DNA from: Arachis hypogaea
Taxonomy: Eukaryota > Streptophyta > Magnoliopsida > Fabales > Fabaceae
Assembly (NCBI RefSeq): GCF_003086295.3
Contig: NC_092048.1
Coordinates: forward strand, 65,824,841 to 65,888,840
Direction of reading: 5' to 3'
Length of the DNA stretch: 64,000 bases
Shown here: piece after piece, positions 11,069 through 24,357 of the stretch
Layout of the letters: each line of letters begins with the position of its first letter
Position numbering within the stretch: position 1 is the first letter of the stretch
Program-made: the position numbers and the translations under genes
Notes under the pieces: model-generated
What the model was told of the DNA's origin: nothing
The model's input: the letters and a program-made list of their open reading frames with translations, nothing else
Database searches by the model: none

Positions 11069-12791
11069 TGTCGGTAAAGATTTTCACAAAATATTCACGT
11101 TGCGAGTATAGCTCTAAACCGACAAATAATCCTCGAATCAAATTTTAAGGAATTGGTTGTCACAAAGTTCAACCCCAATAAAAGTAACCGAAGTATTCAA
11201 ATCTCGGGTCGTCTCAGAAGGAATGGGCAAACATGTTCATCAACATTGGTTAGAATTCCGGGGTTGCAAGTCATGAACAAGAAATTAAACTAATAGACTT
11301 AACAAGCAAGAATCTTAAAGTGCAAGAAACTAAATCAAGCATCTAAAGCAAGGTATGAGCAATTTCAAGCTAATAAGAGAACATCTAATATAATTCTACT
11401 CTAAAACTAAACAAGTAACTACAACTAGAATTAAGCAATTGAAATTTTTGGTTTTCAAATATGAATAATGAAAGCAACTCTTGGCTAGGCATAGGAATTG
11501 TGATCACTATCCTTGTCTAATAACTATATCTTGACAATTATGAGGAACCAAAATCATTAAGTTTACTTCTATACTTGAAGTATATTAAATGGCTTGATCA
11601 ACATCAATCTATAAGGCCCAACCTAGCTACCAATTGACTTAGTAGTAGGCTAGTGTCAATGGTTATCAAATTGACCACTAACGGTTCTCAAATCACCAAA
11701 TCCATTAGACCCAATGACTCAAGTTTACCCAATTCCCTTAGCCTAGGCCAAGAGTAAAGAAAACAACTCAATAATTAAAGGAAATATTTCATCAAACACA
11801 TGGTGAGCATTACTAAAAGACATATTCAAAATGCAATTAAATTGAAATTAAAAAGTACCCACTAACAATTACAATGGAAAACCACTCAAACAACACTATT
11901 AATCATGGAGAACATCAATGTAACATTAATAATTCAAGATTCACAAGGTTCACAAAATGGGTAGAAAATGGGAAATGACAAGAAAATATAAATCTAACAC
12001 AAGATCCAAACGAAATTATAATAAGAAATTCAAATTAAGTAATCAAAACTAGAAATCAACAAAACCCAATTCAAAATTCAACAAGAAAAGATCAAATCAA
12101 CTAGATCTAGAGAAGAACAAGGATTTCTCTCTCTAGAATAACAAAAAAAAAAACAAAAACTAGCAAAAATTGTGTCTAAGTGTGTAATGAATGATCCCCT
12201 TTCTCCCTAGTGTTCCTAGGTCTTTTTCATGCAGAACCAGCTTGAATTTGGACCTGTTGAGCCTCAGAAATCGCCAGGCATGATTTCTTTAATGAGGTCA
12301 TGTGCAGCTCGTCACGCGTACGCGTCATGCACGCGTGCGTGTCACTTGAATTTTGCGATCCACGCGTACGCGTCATGCACGCGTGCGCGTCGATGGAGAT
12401 TTCGCCAATCGACGCGGATGCGCCAATCTTCCTGCGCCATACCCAACTTCCTGCACCCACGCGTGTGCGTAAGGTGCACGTGTGCGTCGCTGCTGATTTC
12501 CCAAAATCCAATTCTTCATGTTCCTTCCACTTGTGCATGCTTTCTTTTTCTCTTCTAGACCATTCTTGCCCTATAAACTCTGAAATCCCTCAACAAATAC
12601 ATCACGGCATCGAATGGTAATAAAAGAGGATCAAAATATGGTAATTTTAAGGTAAAAGAAGCATGTTTTCCATCATGAAGCAATATTAGGAAGAGAACAC
12701 AAAACCATGCAATTCTTGTGAATAAGTATGAAAAATATTGACAAAACCCCTCAAATTCTACACAATATAAACCACAAATTGGGGTTTATCA
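11069..12791 (-). repeat. Z 3' LTR (TGATAAACCCC family)
   Basis: On the minus strand it starts TGATAAACCCC (12791) and ends CCGACA (11069), 1723 bases. The PPT-like GTGTGGGGACGTT lies just outside 12791, so this is a 3' LTR. The bases at 11064-11068 (agtat) should be one copy of the target duplication. The U3 carries a palindrome array of ACGCGTACGCGT type at 12300-12490. No clear TATA box was found. The ORFs of about 105 codons at 12227-12620 are this array read as protein and are not genes. Confidence 0.85.
12300..12490. repeat. Palindrome cassette, ACGCGTACGCGT family, in Z LTR
   Basis: At least three units with arms such as CACGCGTACGCGT and ACGCGTGCGCGT, G/C-rich and far from the A/T-rich surroundings. 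The related cassette in remnant Y is noncoding, after pol. Confidence 0.75.
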
Positions 12792-13749
12792 AACGTCCCC
12801 ACACTTAAACCAAGCATGTCCTCATGCTAAAGAAAATAAAAAAACCAAAGACCATGGGAAGAAAGGGTTCATGAAGTGTAAATTTCCTAAATGAATGCAT
12901 GCAAATAATGTAAAGGCATCTACCTACTTGGTCAAGGGTAAATCAATCCTCCAAGAACACATATTAGCATATAGGATTAAAGTGACATATAGTCCATGAA
13001 TCCCACCAATTTGAACATCAATATGAAGTGCATATAACTTGCTAGATGAATGCTTGTGAAAGCCAGGAACATGGAGTTGAGCATTGAACCCTCACCGGTA
13101 GTGTATCCGCTCTATTCGCTCAAGTGTATAGGGTTCGTCACTCAATCCTCTCCTAATCATGCTTTCCAAGATTTGTCTTTCATCTAACAATCAACAATTA
13201 CTCAATGCATGCATACAAGTATCATGAGGTCTTATTCATAGGTTGTAATGGGGCTAGGGTAAAGGTAGGGATGTATATGGTCAAGTGAGCTTGAAATTTG
13301 AATCCTTGATTAAGCTAAGATCTCACTAAACACATAAAACAACCTATATGGTTCTAATACAATACCTAGCTACCCATGGGTTTCACTTTTCATATACTCA
13401 TGCATTCTTTTTAGTTTACATTCCATATGCATTGTTATTATCACTTTACTTTGGGGCATTTTTGTCCCCTTTTTATTGCTTTCCTTTTTCCAAAAAATTT
13501 TTCTTTGTTTCTTCTATTTTTCTATTTTTTTTTCTACATTTTTTTTTCTTGATTCTCATATATACACATATATATTTTTTTCTTTGTTTGTCCCCTTTTT
13601 GGGGTTTCATGTACAAAAGTGTCAATGCATATGGTTCAATCATTCAATACATGAGTATGTTCCCAATTCCCAAAATTTTCAATTACAAATACAAAGACAC
13701 ACCTTTACATCTCCCCAAGTTCCCAAGTACACCCTCCCATTTGAATGAT
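12792..13749 (-). other. Z 3' noncoding region
   Basis: Begins (minus strand, next to the LTR) with the PPT-like tract and hairpin AGCATG AGGA CATGCT (12828-12813). The rest is A/T-rich with a T-rich low-complexity tract at 13440-13600 (plus strand). The 90- and 134-codon phenylalanine-rich frames there are low-complexity artefacts. It ends where W was inserted (13750). Confidence 0.75.
12813..12828 (-). promoter_or_regulatory. Pre-LTR hairpin of Z
   Basis: AGCATG/CATGCT stem with loop AGGA, eight bases before the TTTAAGTGTGGGGACGTT tract and the LTR. It has the same architecture as TTGCTTG/CAAGCAA with loop GGGA in the other family. Confidence 0.65.
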
Positions 13750-14328
13750 TGACGAGAGGATTTTTGTGTGGTTTAGAATTCGCAAATGAATTCTCGTTGT
13801 AAAGTATAGTTTCTAAACCAATCAATAATTCTTTCATACAAAAATTTGTTTGTCACTAGTACAAACCCCTAAATTTATAAACCGAAGTATTGAACCTTGG
13901 GTCGTTCTCCCTAGGAATTGCAATGAAGCGTCTTGTTATTGGTTATGAGGTATGTTTGGGGTTTTTGAGATTTTAGACAAGAAATCTAAATGGCGATGAA
14001 AGTAAACTAATAACTAAAAAGGCTCTTGGCAAGATATGAGAACTAGAAGTCCTATCTTAGTTATCATCCTCAATTGTGATCACAAATTGTTCGTTGCTAC
14101 AACTTAGTTAACCTCTAACCATGGAGGAAAGTCAAGTGGAAGAATCAACTTGATTCCACAAGTCCTAGACAACTCCCAAGGGAAAGACTAGCGTTAGTGG
14201 TATCCAAATCAATTAGCAACTTATAATTATCAATCAACAAAGGAATTTAGATAACTCAAGCATCACTAATTACTCCACCTAGGCCAAAAGGAATAAAAAT
14301 CTATACTAAAATCCAACCAAGCATTTCA
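13750..14328 (-). repeat. W truncated 3' LTR (R-U5 part only)
   Basis: Starts on the plus strand TGACGAGAGG, the expected LTR end, and contains the CCGAAGTATT...GGGTCG U5 block. It stops abruptly at about 14328, where it joins internal noncoding sequence that also exists in Z (14329 onward matches 13153 onward). U3, the PPT and the last part of the internal region are therefore deleted. Confidence 0.75.
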
Positions 14329-15676
14329 TCCTAATCATGCTTTCCAAAATTTGTTCTTCATCTAACAATCAACAATCATTTAATGCATGCATACAAATAT
14401 CATGAGGTCTTTTTCCATAAGGTTGTAATGGGGCTAGGGTCAAGGTAGGATCATATATGGATAAGTGGACTAGAATTTGAATCTTTGATTAGTCTAGACC
14501 TTCCCACCTAACCTGTATAATGACCTATACAATTAAGTACTAATCTAACTACCCATCCTCCTCACTTTTTTACGTACTCACGCATTTTCTTTTTTATTAT
14601 AACACATATGCATTGATCTTTATTGAGCTCCACTTTGGGGCACTTTGTCCCCTTTTTATTTCTTTCTCTCTTTTTTTTTATTTTTTATTTTTTTAATTTT
14701 TTATTTATTTATTTTTTTTAAGCTACATACAAGACCATCAATGCTTAAGATTTATATACTTAATCGATATATGAGTATGCACCCAATTCCCAAATATAAA
14801 TACAAAATACTCTTTTATCCCAACCAATGTTCGCAATCTCCCCAAACTTGAATATAAAACACTCTCACTAGCCTAAGCTAATCAAAGATCCAAACAAGGG
14901 ACATTTATTGTTTTTTGCTTAAAGGCTTGTAATGTGCTAAATTAAAGAACAAGTGGGTTAAGCGTAGGCTCAAAATTGGTTAACAATAGAGAGTAAAAGG
15001 TAGGCTATTTAGGTGAGTGAGCTAACGAAATAATGGTCTCAATCATGTAGATGCATGAATACAAGGAATAATTGGACATATAGAATTAAACAAATCAAGG
15101 ATCACAATCAAAGGAAGAGAACAATTTCACACAAGAAGGAAAAAGAAGTGGTTATAAGATGTAACCACGCCAATAGGCTCAAAACTCACAAGCTTGTGTT
15201 CTTAGCTAAAAAAACATGATTCACAAGAGTATGAATTCAAGCAAATTCCACAAAAAAAATTTTCCAATCAATTGGGGTGGTGCCCTCTAGATAAATTCTT
15301 TTGAAAATTCTATCATTTTTACTAAGCATATCCTAAATGCAATGTTGTGATTAAGAATTTCTAAAATTCCTTAGTTTACCCTCTTTCTAATCAAAACAAT
15401 TTCTTTTATGTACAACGGGTTTAACTAAGTTTTTAACAATTTAAAACATTTTCCAAATCACAACCACAAGACTAAAATGCAATATATACAATGAAAGTGT
15501 GCAATAACTAAAATAAACGTATCCATACTAGCAAATATATACAATAATCCCAAAATAGTGCAAAATAAAGTAAAATAAGAAGAACTAAGTGATAGTGTCT
15601 GAAAAGTGTTCACCAAATCCACCGACGGCGACGGCGGTGACCTCCTCACACTTAAAATGAAGCATCGTCCTCGATG
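14329..15676 (-). other. W 3' noncoding region after the env-position ORF
   Basis: A/T-rich and noncoding. The first 500 bases (14329-14830) repeat Z's 3' noncoding region, including the T-rich tract. The remainder is unique in the window. No credible ORF was found. Confidence 0.7.
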
Positions 15677-17071
15677 CTACCGATCAAGCTCATGGTGAGG
15701 GTCAATAGTCGCATCGGTCTCCTGCTGGATCTCAGGCTGGGGCACTGGCTCCTCGGCATGCTGCGGAGTATCCTGGGTAGCCTGTGTCTCTGGAGGTGTC
15801 ACCTGCTGAACCGGCTCCTCAACAAGCTCCTCTGCGTGCTCGGCCTCATGTGCTGCCCCGGGCTCCTCCTCATGATCTACCTCGTCAAAAGCGTAAGAGT
15901 CGGGGAGAGGGGGTAGCTCAATGCCCTGGGATACAAACACCTTGTCTATGCGGTCGAGACGTCGCATGATACGACGCTCGCTACGCTCCATGAAGCGAAA
16001 CAGATGCTGTACTAGTAGGTACGTCGGCTCGGGTGCCGGTGGTGGTAGGGGTACTGCTGCTAGTGGAGAAGAAGGAGATGGTCCTGCTGCTGCTGTGGAA
16101 GATGGAGGTCTAGCTGCCTCGACTACTACTTTAGCTCAAGAGTGGCGCCTGGAATGGGGCTTCTCATGCACCCACGTACCCCACGGAATAGTAACCTCTT
16201 TCTCGTCCTCATCTGGGGGTGGTGGAATCTCATTATCATCCCTCCATGGGGCGCCAGCTAGCTCAATTATCCTAGTGACCATTGTAGGAAATGGTAGAAG
16301 GCCGCGGATGTGTGCTCGCCACATGCCTCTCCTGATCATCCGGGAGAAATATACCTCCTTCCCCTTCATGACACAGCCAATCAGGAGAAGCATATCTATC
16401 GGAATCTCAGAGAAGTATGTAGTGGGCAGGACATAGTGGGCGAATATCTGCTGCCAAGTCCGGGCCTCCCTAGACAGATAGGTGAATAACATCCCCTTGG
16501 GCCTTGTGTTGCTAGAATCCATCACCCAAGGGGCGTCCGGTGTGGCAATAACACTCTTCAGTGCCTCGTAGTCAAAAGTCATCGTATTAATTGCAGTCTC
16601 TGCCTGCTGGTATGCACATGCATCACCAGTCCGAGGTGGACAGTGCAAAACACCCTCAATAGCTGCCTCAATGATCGAGATCTGCCCACCCCGTAGATGC
16701 ACTGAATCCAGAGTCTCCCGAAAGAAGTTACAATAAAACTCCTTGACCCATGAGGTGTTAATCCATTCCAAGTCCCTATCAATAAACCCTATGCGTAATC
16801 CCTGAATATGGGCCTCAATGGGTTCCTTCAAGTCGTCAGGTAGGGCCAATTTCTTCTCAATATTCAGGTTTGTCTTCCGATAGGTGGGAAAATGGAGCTC
16901 ACAGTAGAGGTTGGGAAACATGTATATGTCGATGGGCGATAACAATTGATTTTGCTTATCCACTTTATTCAGTGGATTCCTTGCATAGTTGGCATAAGGA
17001 GAGAGGGTGGTGGCCTGAGATTTCTTCCTCTTCCTTGAGGTAGTGGCCTTTTCCTTCCCTCTGTCGGCCAT
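15677..17071 (-). pseudogene. W env-position ORF (putative plant transposon protein family), one nonsense codon
   Basis: The start chosen is ATG at 17071 (MADRGKEK), which gives the basic N-terminus seen in the A and B homologues. An upstream ATG in the same frame has no homology. The middle (about residues 60-260) resembles the plant-specific domain often found after pol in Athila-type elements (Pfam 'putative plant transposon protein', as I remember it): note VLPTTYFSEIPID and VMKGKEVYF. TGA at 16138-16136 interrupts the frame, which then stays open to 15677 with a charged helical region (MERSERRIMRRLDRI) and an acidic E/Q/P-rich tail. There is no signal peptide or membrane segment, so envelope function is not supported. 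A ttgctttcag|g sequence just upstream of the ATG looks like a 3' splice site. Confidence 0.75.
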
Positions 17072-18714
17072 CCTGAAAGCAAATATGACATATAAGCACT
17101 TAGCCAAGTAGAGATGGAGCAAGCATGGAATTATACATTCATGAAGTGAGTTAAGAGAATGAAAACTTGGAATGCAAGTAACCACAAGCCAAAGAAGGAG
17201 AAAAAATCACAAACCAAGAATTCCAACATTAAACACATCATGCTTGTTTATGAAGTACAATGAGCATCATACCCAAAAAAATGGTCACTATGTTAGCTTA
17301 AACCAAAAGAAAAGTTAGTAAGGTAAAACACGTTAGAAGTTGAAAGGTTAGGGGTATGATGGGCATTGTCTCAATTCAAGAGAGGTTAAAAAAGCAAAGA
17401 GAACAAGCATGCTCACAAACATGAGGAGGAAGCAGTCATTGATGATGAAATATGAAATTACAAAAGAAGCAATTAGTTGAAAGCAAGTCATCAATCAAAG
17501 CTGCGGTCATTGGTAATGCAATAATTGGTGTTGACAAAACGAAAGTGCATTTTATGTAACTAGACAAGGTAAAAAGCAATTAGAGTGAGAAGGAGTTACA
17601 CAAGTTGAAATGACCAATTATTGCAAAACTATGAACCATATTCAACAAAATTGCAAGTTAAATCAAATGATGCGTGAAGCACAAGTTAAAGACATTTGAT
17701 TATCTTGGAAAGTGTAAGCATGGAATGGTTCAAAGCAAGTCACGGGGGATATATGAAGTACGAAAAAACCGACCCAACGGCACCTAAGAATTGAACTTGG
17801 TGTAACTGGGTGAATATTCAATTCCAAAGCCAACAAGTTCAATTATAGGTGACATGTTTAAAAGCAAAGCAATTTCTAGAAAATTAGGCAGCATTCTGGT
17901 AGTAATTTGGACGTTCCTGGATAGCAAATAGCAGCAAAAATTCAGTCATATGAGTTCACATATCAGCAGGTAAGCAATCAAAGAATGCACATGGCTCGGA
18001 CAGCATCAATTAAGTAAGGCAGCAGTGGAACAAAACATACAAAATAGAGCATACCACGCATCACTCAGCATGTAACATCCAAACAAATAAACACAAACGG
18101 AGTAATTATCAAGCCTAGAATCCTCTAACCACAACCTAACTACCTAACCATAATTATTTCTATCTAACCTAACATGCAAAATTATCCAATTAACTAGCTA
18201 GAACTAATTAACAAAATTAATAAAATGCAGCAAAGAAAACAGAGAAGTGGCGCAGGCTATGGAACCTGGGAGCAGAGGTGCAGGGCAGAAATAGAGTGGC
18301 ACTAGAGAAAGGAAATGGGTGGAGGGGAACCGTCTAGGAAGGTGGTGGCGCAGAGAACTCGCGGCGGGGGGGTTCGCCGGTGGTGGCTAAAGCAGGGCGG
18401 AGGGATAAGATGGTGAAAGAAGGGAGAATGAGAGGCGAAGGTGAAGGGACAAGCGAGAGAGGAAGAGCAAGATGAAGACGGAGAGGAGAGGCGGCAGCGA
18501 CGTGGTGGTCGCGGCTGATGCGGTGGTCGGAGGCAGCTTGGAGGGTTGAGGGAGGCGAGGAAGAGAGAACGTTGGGAGGGGGTGGGTGAGGTACGAGTGA
18601 GGGTGTTCTCGCGTCCTTTGGGGTTAATTAGTTTGAATCCGCGCGTGCGCGCACCGTGCGCATCCGCGCGGATGGTGAAAATAGGGATGGACGCGGTAGC
18701 GTCTTGTGCGCATT
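17072..18714 (-). other. W noncoding region upstream of the env-position ORF
   Basis: 17072-18230 is A/T-rich without an ORF. 18240-18714 is markedly purine-rich on the plus strand, so the element strand reads as a long C/T-rich leader (about 450 bases), preceded by G/C-rich GCGCG units. This resembles the C/T-rich leader before the env-position ORF in A and B, but I see no clear TATA box. H is inserted at 18715. Confidence 0.6.
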
Positions 18715-19930
18715 TGGTGCACGAAATTGTGATTCACACTTTTCACAACTCCGATGCAACTAACCAGCAAGTGCACTGGGTCGTCCAAGTAATACCTTAC
18801 GTGATTAAGGGTCAATCCCACGAAGATTGTCGGCTTGAAGCAAGCTATGGTCATCCTTATAAATCTCAGTCAGGCGGATTCAAGTGGTTATGAGATTTTA
18901 ATAATTAAAATATAAATAAAACATAAAATAAAATAAAGTTACTTATGTAATTCATTGATGGGAGTTTCAGATAAGCGTATGGAGATGCTTTGTTGCTTGT
19001 GAACCTCTACTTTCCTATTGCCTTCTTCCAACCATGCGTGCTCCCTTCCATGGCAAGCTGTAGGATCCTCTAAGTGAAAATGGTCCTCTATAGTTTCTAC
19101 ACAGCTAATCAATTGTCGGATTTCTCGTCTCGGATGAAAAATACCAGGTACAGCTACCGCATGGCTAATCATCTGTCAGTTTTCGCTAGCGTCGGAATAG
19201 GATCCAATGATCCTTTTGCACACTGTCACTTCACCCAACATTCGCAGGTTTGAAGCTCTTTACAATCATCCCTTCCCAGATCCTACTCGGAATACCACAG
19301 ACAAGGTTTAGACTTTCCAGATCCCAGGAATGCTGCCAATGGTTCTAGCCTATACCACGAAGATACTAATCTCACGGACTCGGTCTGTGTATTAGATATC
19401 CAAGAGAATATACTCCGACTGTCGTCCAATGACTACGTTGAACATCATGTAGAGCGCTTGTGGTTGTCAGGTACACGGATCTTGGCTAAGCGAGTAACGA
19501 AGATAGTGGGTGATTGTCATGGGTCACCCCTTCATTCTGACTTAACTGAATTAAGTACAAGAGTATATCTTGGAGAAGAAGTAGGCGCGAAATTGAAGGA
19601 AAAATAGTAGTACTTGCATTAATTCATGAAGAACAGCAGAGTTCCACACCTTAGAAACTCCACCGTAGAAAATACATAAGTGAGAGAAGGGAGGTCAGAA
19701 TCCAACAGCATCTGCAATCCTTTTTCAGCCTCTGAATCAGATTTTTGCTTAGGTCTCTCAATTTCAGCCAGAAAATACCTGAAATCACAGAAAAACACAC
19801 AAACTCATAGTAAAGTCCAGAAATGTGATTTTTATTTAAAAAATAATAAAAATATAATAAAAACTAACTAAAACATACTAAAAACTACCTAAAAACAATG
19901 CCAAAAAGCGTATAAATTATCCGCTCATCA
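18715..19930 (-). repeat. H 3' LTR (internally deleted)
   Basis: Starts TGATGAGCGG on the minus strand (19930) and ends TGCACCA (18715), 1216 bases. Compared with E's LTR it lacks about 450 bases around 19678, covering the TATA box and the whole palindrome cassette. 18710-18714 (gcatt) should be the target duplication, with its partner off window. Confidence 0.85.
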
Positions 19931-20830
19931 CAATAACAAACTTAAATTGTTGCTTGTCCCCAAGCAACTGAAAATCAAATAGGATAAAAAGAAGAGAATA
20001 TACAATAAACTCCAAATATCAATGAAGGTCATTTCCAATTAGATGAGCGGGGCTAGTGGCTTTTTTCTTCTGAACAGTTTTGGCATCTCACTTTATCCTT
20101 TGAAGTTCAGAATGATTGGCATCTATAGGAACTCAGAATTCAGATAGTGTTATTGATTCTCCTTGTTCAATATGTTGATTCTTGAACACAGCTACTTTAT
20201 GAGTCTTGGCCGTGACCCTAAGCATTTTGTTTTCCAGTATTACCACGAGATACATAAATGCCACAGACATATAACTGGGTGAACTTTTTCAGATTGTGAC
20301 TCAGCTTTGCTAAAGTCCCCAATTAGAGGTGTCCAGAGCTCTTAAGCACACTCTTTTTGCTTTGGACCACGACTTTAACCGCTCAGTCTCAAGCTTTTCA
20401 CTTGACACCTTCACGCCACAAGCACATGGTTAGGGACAGCTTGGTTTAGCCGCTTAGGCCAGGATTTTATTTCTTTGAGCCCTCCTATCCATTAATGCTC
20501 AAAGCCTTGGATCTTTTTTACCCTTGCCTTTTGGTTTAAAGGGTTATTGGCTTTTTCTGCTTGCTTTTTTTACTTTATCTTTCCTTTTTTTTATTTGCAA
20601 GATTTTCACTGCTTTTTCTTGCTTCAAGAATCAATTTTATGATTTTTCAGATTATCAATAACATTTCTCTTTTTTCATTATTCTTTCAAGAGCCAACAAT
20701 TTTAACATTCATAAACAACAATATAAAAAATATGCACTGTTCAAGCATTCATTCATAAAAAAAAAATTATTGCCACCACATCAAAATAATTAGGTTATTT
20801 TCAAGATATATTTCAAAATTCATGTACTTC
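19931..20830 (-). other. H 3' noncoding region
   Basis: Contains the pre-LTR hairpin (19967-19950, TTGCTTG GGGA CAAGCAA), the conserved 3' noncoding block and its hairpin (20408-20386, with a U-G wobble), and the tract of pyrimidine-rich plus-strand DNA at 20550-20640. No ORF. C begins at 20831. Confidence 0.75.
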
Positions 20831-22516
20831 TGATGAGCGGATAATTTATACGCTTTTTGGCATTATTTTTAGGTAGTTTTCAGTATGTTTTAATTAGTTT
20901 TTAGTATATTTTTATTAGTTTTTATTCAAAAATCACATATCTAGACTTTACTATGAGTTTGTGTATTTTTCTGTGATTTCAGGTATTTTTTGGCTAAAAT
21001 TGAGGGACCTGAGCAAAAATATGATTCAGAGGCTGAAAAAGGACTGCAGATGCTATTGGATTCTGACCTCCTTGTACTCGAGGTGGATTTTCTAGAGCAA
21101 CAGAAACCCAATTGGTGCGCTCTCAATTGCGTTGGAAAGTAGACAACCAGGGCTTTCCAGAAATATATAATAGTCTATACTTTGCCCAAGTTTTGACGAC
21201 GCAAACCGGCGTTCAAACGCCAACTTCCTGCCCTATTCTGAAGTTAAATGCCAGAAACAGGTTACAAACCAGAGTTAAATGCCAGAAATAGACTGCAACC
21301 TAGCGTTTAACTCCAAGAGAAGTCTCTACACATGTAAAGCTCAATGCTCAGCCCAAGCACACACTAAGTGGGCCCCGAAAGTGGATTTCTACATCATTTA
21401 CTTATCTCTGTAAACCCTAGTAACTAGTTTAGTATAAATAGGACTTTTTACTATTGTATTTACATCTTTAGATCATTTTTGAGACTATCTTTTGATCATC
21501 TTTTGATCTCTTGATCACGTTTTGGGGGCTGGCCATTTGGCCGTAACTGGACCTTCATCACTTATGTATTTTCTACGGTGGAGTTTCTACATCCCATAGA
21601 TTAAGGTGTGGAGCTCTGCTGTTCTTCATGAATTAATACAAGTACTATTATTTTTCTATCTAATTCACGCCTACTTCTTCTCTAAGATATTCACTCGCAC
21701 TTCAACCTGATGAATGTGATGACCCGTGACACTCATCATTATTCTCACTTATGAACGCGTGCCTGACAACCACTTCCGTTCTATCTGCAATAGCTTGAGT
21801 GTGTATCTCTTGGCCTCCTGGTCCACGAAGCATGGTTGCCTCTCCTGACAACAGAGCTTTCCATTCCGTGAGATTAGAGTCTTCGTGGTATAGGCTAGAA
21901 CCATTGGCAGCCATTCCTGGGGTTTGGAAAGTCTAAACCTTGTCTGTGGTATTCCGAGTAGGATCTGGGATTCAGAAAGTCTAAACCTTGTCTGTGGTAT
22001 TCCGAGTAGGATCTGGGAAGGGATGACTGTGACGAGCTTCAAACCTGCGAATGTGGGGCACAAGTGACAGTGTGCAAAAAGACAATGGTCTTATTCCGAC
22101 GCTAGCGGGAACCGACAGATGATTAGCCCTGCGGTGACAGTGCAGATGGATTTGTTTTCATCCTAGAGGATCATACAGCTTGCCATGGAAGGAGGTAACG
22201 CATGATTGGATGAAGGCAATAGGAAAGCAGAGGTTCAGAAGCAACAAGCATCTCCATACGCTTATCTGAAATCCTACCAATGAATTTCATAAGTATTTCT
22301 ATCTTATTTTCTATTTTAATTATATTTCAATTATCAAAACCCCATAACCATTTTAATCCACCTGACTGAGATTTACAAGATGACCATAGCTTGCTTCAAG
22401 TTGACAATCTCCGTGGGATCGACCCTTACTCACGTAAGGTATTACTTGGACGACCCAGTGCTCTTGCTGGTTAGTTGTACGAAATTGCAAAAGTGGAATT
22501 GTAATTTCGTGCACCA
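20831..22516 (+). repeat. C 5' LTR
   Basis: Starts TGATGAGCGG and ends GTGCACCA, 1686 bases. It has a degraded palindrome cassette at 21200-21320, a TATA box (TATAAATA, 21433-21440), and a local duplication of a stretch of about 46 bases around 21915-22010 (TCTAAACCTTGTCTGTGGTA occurs twice). Element C resumes after P at 54561 and continues past E, outside the window. Confidence 0.88.
21433..21440 (+). promoter_or_regulatory. TATA box in C LTR
   Basis: TATAAATAGGAC is at the same position as in B's LTR, about 120 bases after the palindrome cassette. Confidence 0.7.
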
Positions 22517-22522
22517 AGTTTT

Positions 22523-22540
22523 TGGTGCCGTTGCCGGGGA
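22523..22540 (+). promoter_or_regulatory. C primer-binding site (tRNA-Asp, one mismatch)
   Basis: TGGTGCCGTTGCCGGGGA differs from the exact tRNA-Asp complement by one T for C. Confidence 0.85.
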
Positions 22541-24357
22541 TTGTTCGAGTTTGGACAACTGACGGTTCATCTTGTTGCTCAGATTAGGTAATTTTATTTT
22601 ATTTTTTTAGCTTTTTATTTTCGAAAAATTTTCAAAAAAAAATTTTGAAAAAAATAAATTATTCTATGTCTTCAGAATTCTTAAGAATGAATTGTAGAGT
22701 TTCATAATGAATTGTTGAAGTCTGGCTGGCTGTGAAGCCATGTCTAATCTTTTGGACCGAGATTTCAACTTATCATCATAAGAGCTTGTTGATTTCTATC
22801 AATCTTGCTGTTGAATGTAATGATCTGCTAAAGCTTGGCTGGCCATTGGCCATGTTTAGTGTTTTGGACCGGAGCATTCACTGAAAGCTTGGCTGGCTAG
22901 TAAGCCATGTCTAATTCCTGGACTGGAGCTTTAGACTAACATTGCATGATTCCTGGAATTCTCATTAAAAATTTTGAAATCCATATTTTTCTTTTTCCAA
23001 ATAATTTTCGAAAAATTACAAATTTTTTTTTAAATCATAAAATCAAAAATAATTTTGTGTTTCTTGTTTGAGTCTAGTGTCAAATTGTAAGTTTGGTGTC
23101 AATTGTATCTTTTTAATTTCCTAAAAATTTTTGAAAATTCATGCATGTGTCCTTCATAATCTTCAAGTTGTTCTAGATGATTTTCTTTGTTTGATCCTTG
23201 AATTTTTATGTTTTGTGTTTTTTCTTGTTTTTCATATTCATTTTCAATTTGTTAGTGTCTAAACATTGAAAATTTCTAAGCTTGGTGTCTTGCATGTGTG
23301 TCTTTTCTTAAAAATTTTCAAAAGTGTTCTTGGTGTTCATCTTGACATAATTTTTATGTCTTGTGACATTTTTGTGTTTTTCTCTCTCCTCATAAAAAAT
23401 TCAAAAATAAAAAAAATATCTTACCCTCATTCTTCTCATAAATTTTGAATATTTGAGTTGACTTATTCAAAAATTTTTAAAAATTTAGTTGTTTCTTATG
23501 AGTCAAGTCAAATTTTTAATTTAAAAATCCTATCTTTTCAAATCTTTTGCAAAAATCAAATCTTTTTCATTCTCCTTTCATATTTTTGAAACTTTCTAAA
23601 ATTGATTTTAAAAATCTTTTTCTTAATTTTATTCCATATTTTCAAAAAGTTTACTAACAATTAATGTGATTGATTCAAAGATTTTAAGTTTGTTACTTGC
23701 CTATTAAGAAAGGTTCAATCTTTAAATTCTAGAATCATATCTTTTAGTCTCTTGTTAGTCAAGTAATTGACTTTAATTTCAAAATCAAATCTTTTTAAAT
23801 TTCTTTTTCAAATCTTTTTCAAAATGATTCTCAATCATATCTTTTTCAAAATCAATTTCAAAATCTTTTCTAACTTCTTATCTTTTCAAAATTGATTTTC
23901 AAATCTTCTTCAATTAACTACTTGACTTTTTGTTTGTTTTACTATTTCTTATCTTTTTCAAAACCACCTGACTACTTTTTTCTCTCTTATTTTCGAAAAT
24001 CACTAACCTCTTTTTCAAAAATTTCTTTTCATTAACTAATTGTTTTGAATTTCAATTTAATTTTATTTTCCTTCTTAATTTTTGAATTCTAATTAATATT
24101 TTTAAATAAAAAAAATATTTTTCCTTTCTTTTTAATTATTTTTTCGAATTCTTCTCCCTCTCTCATCTCTTTCTATTTATTTATTTAATCTACTAACACT
24201 CCTCTTCTACTCATAATTTGAACCCCTCTTCTCCTCTGTGTTCGAATTTTTTTTCTTTTTTTCTTTCTTCTATTCTTCTTTTCTTCTACTCACATAAAGG
24301 AATCTCTATACTGTGACATAGAGGATTCTTCTTCTTTTCTGTTCTCTTCTTTTTTAG
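22541..24357 (+). other. C 5' leader
   Basis: An unusually long leader of 1.8 kb: no ORF, rich in TCTTTTTCAAAA-like repeats, with a few AAGTTTGGTGT motifs (about 23090 and 23278). A possible 5' splice site (AG|GTAATT, 22587/22588) follows the PBS. It is homologous to B's leader. Confidence 0.7.

Noticed and set aside
10872..11141. 89-codon minus-strand ORF
   Set aside because: It runs across the boundary between remnant Y and the Z LTR (11069), so it cannot be a conserved gene.
16136..17071. Host gene for the W ORF
   Set aside because: Homologous ORFs sit at the same place in A and B, between LTRs, so it is an element gene.
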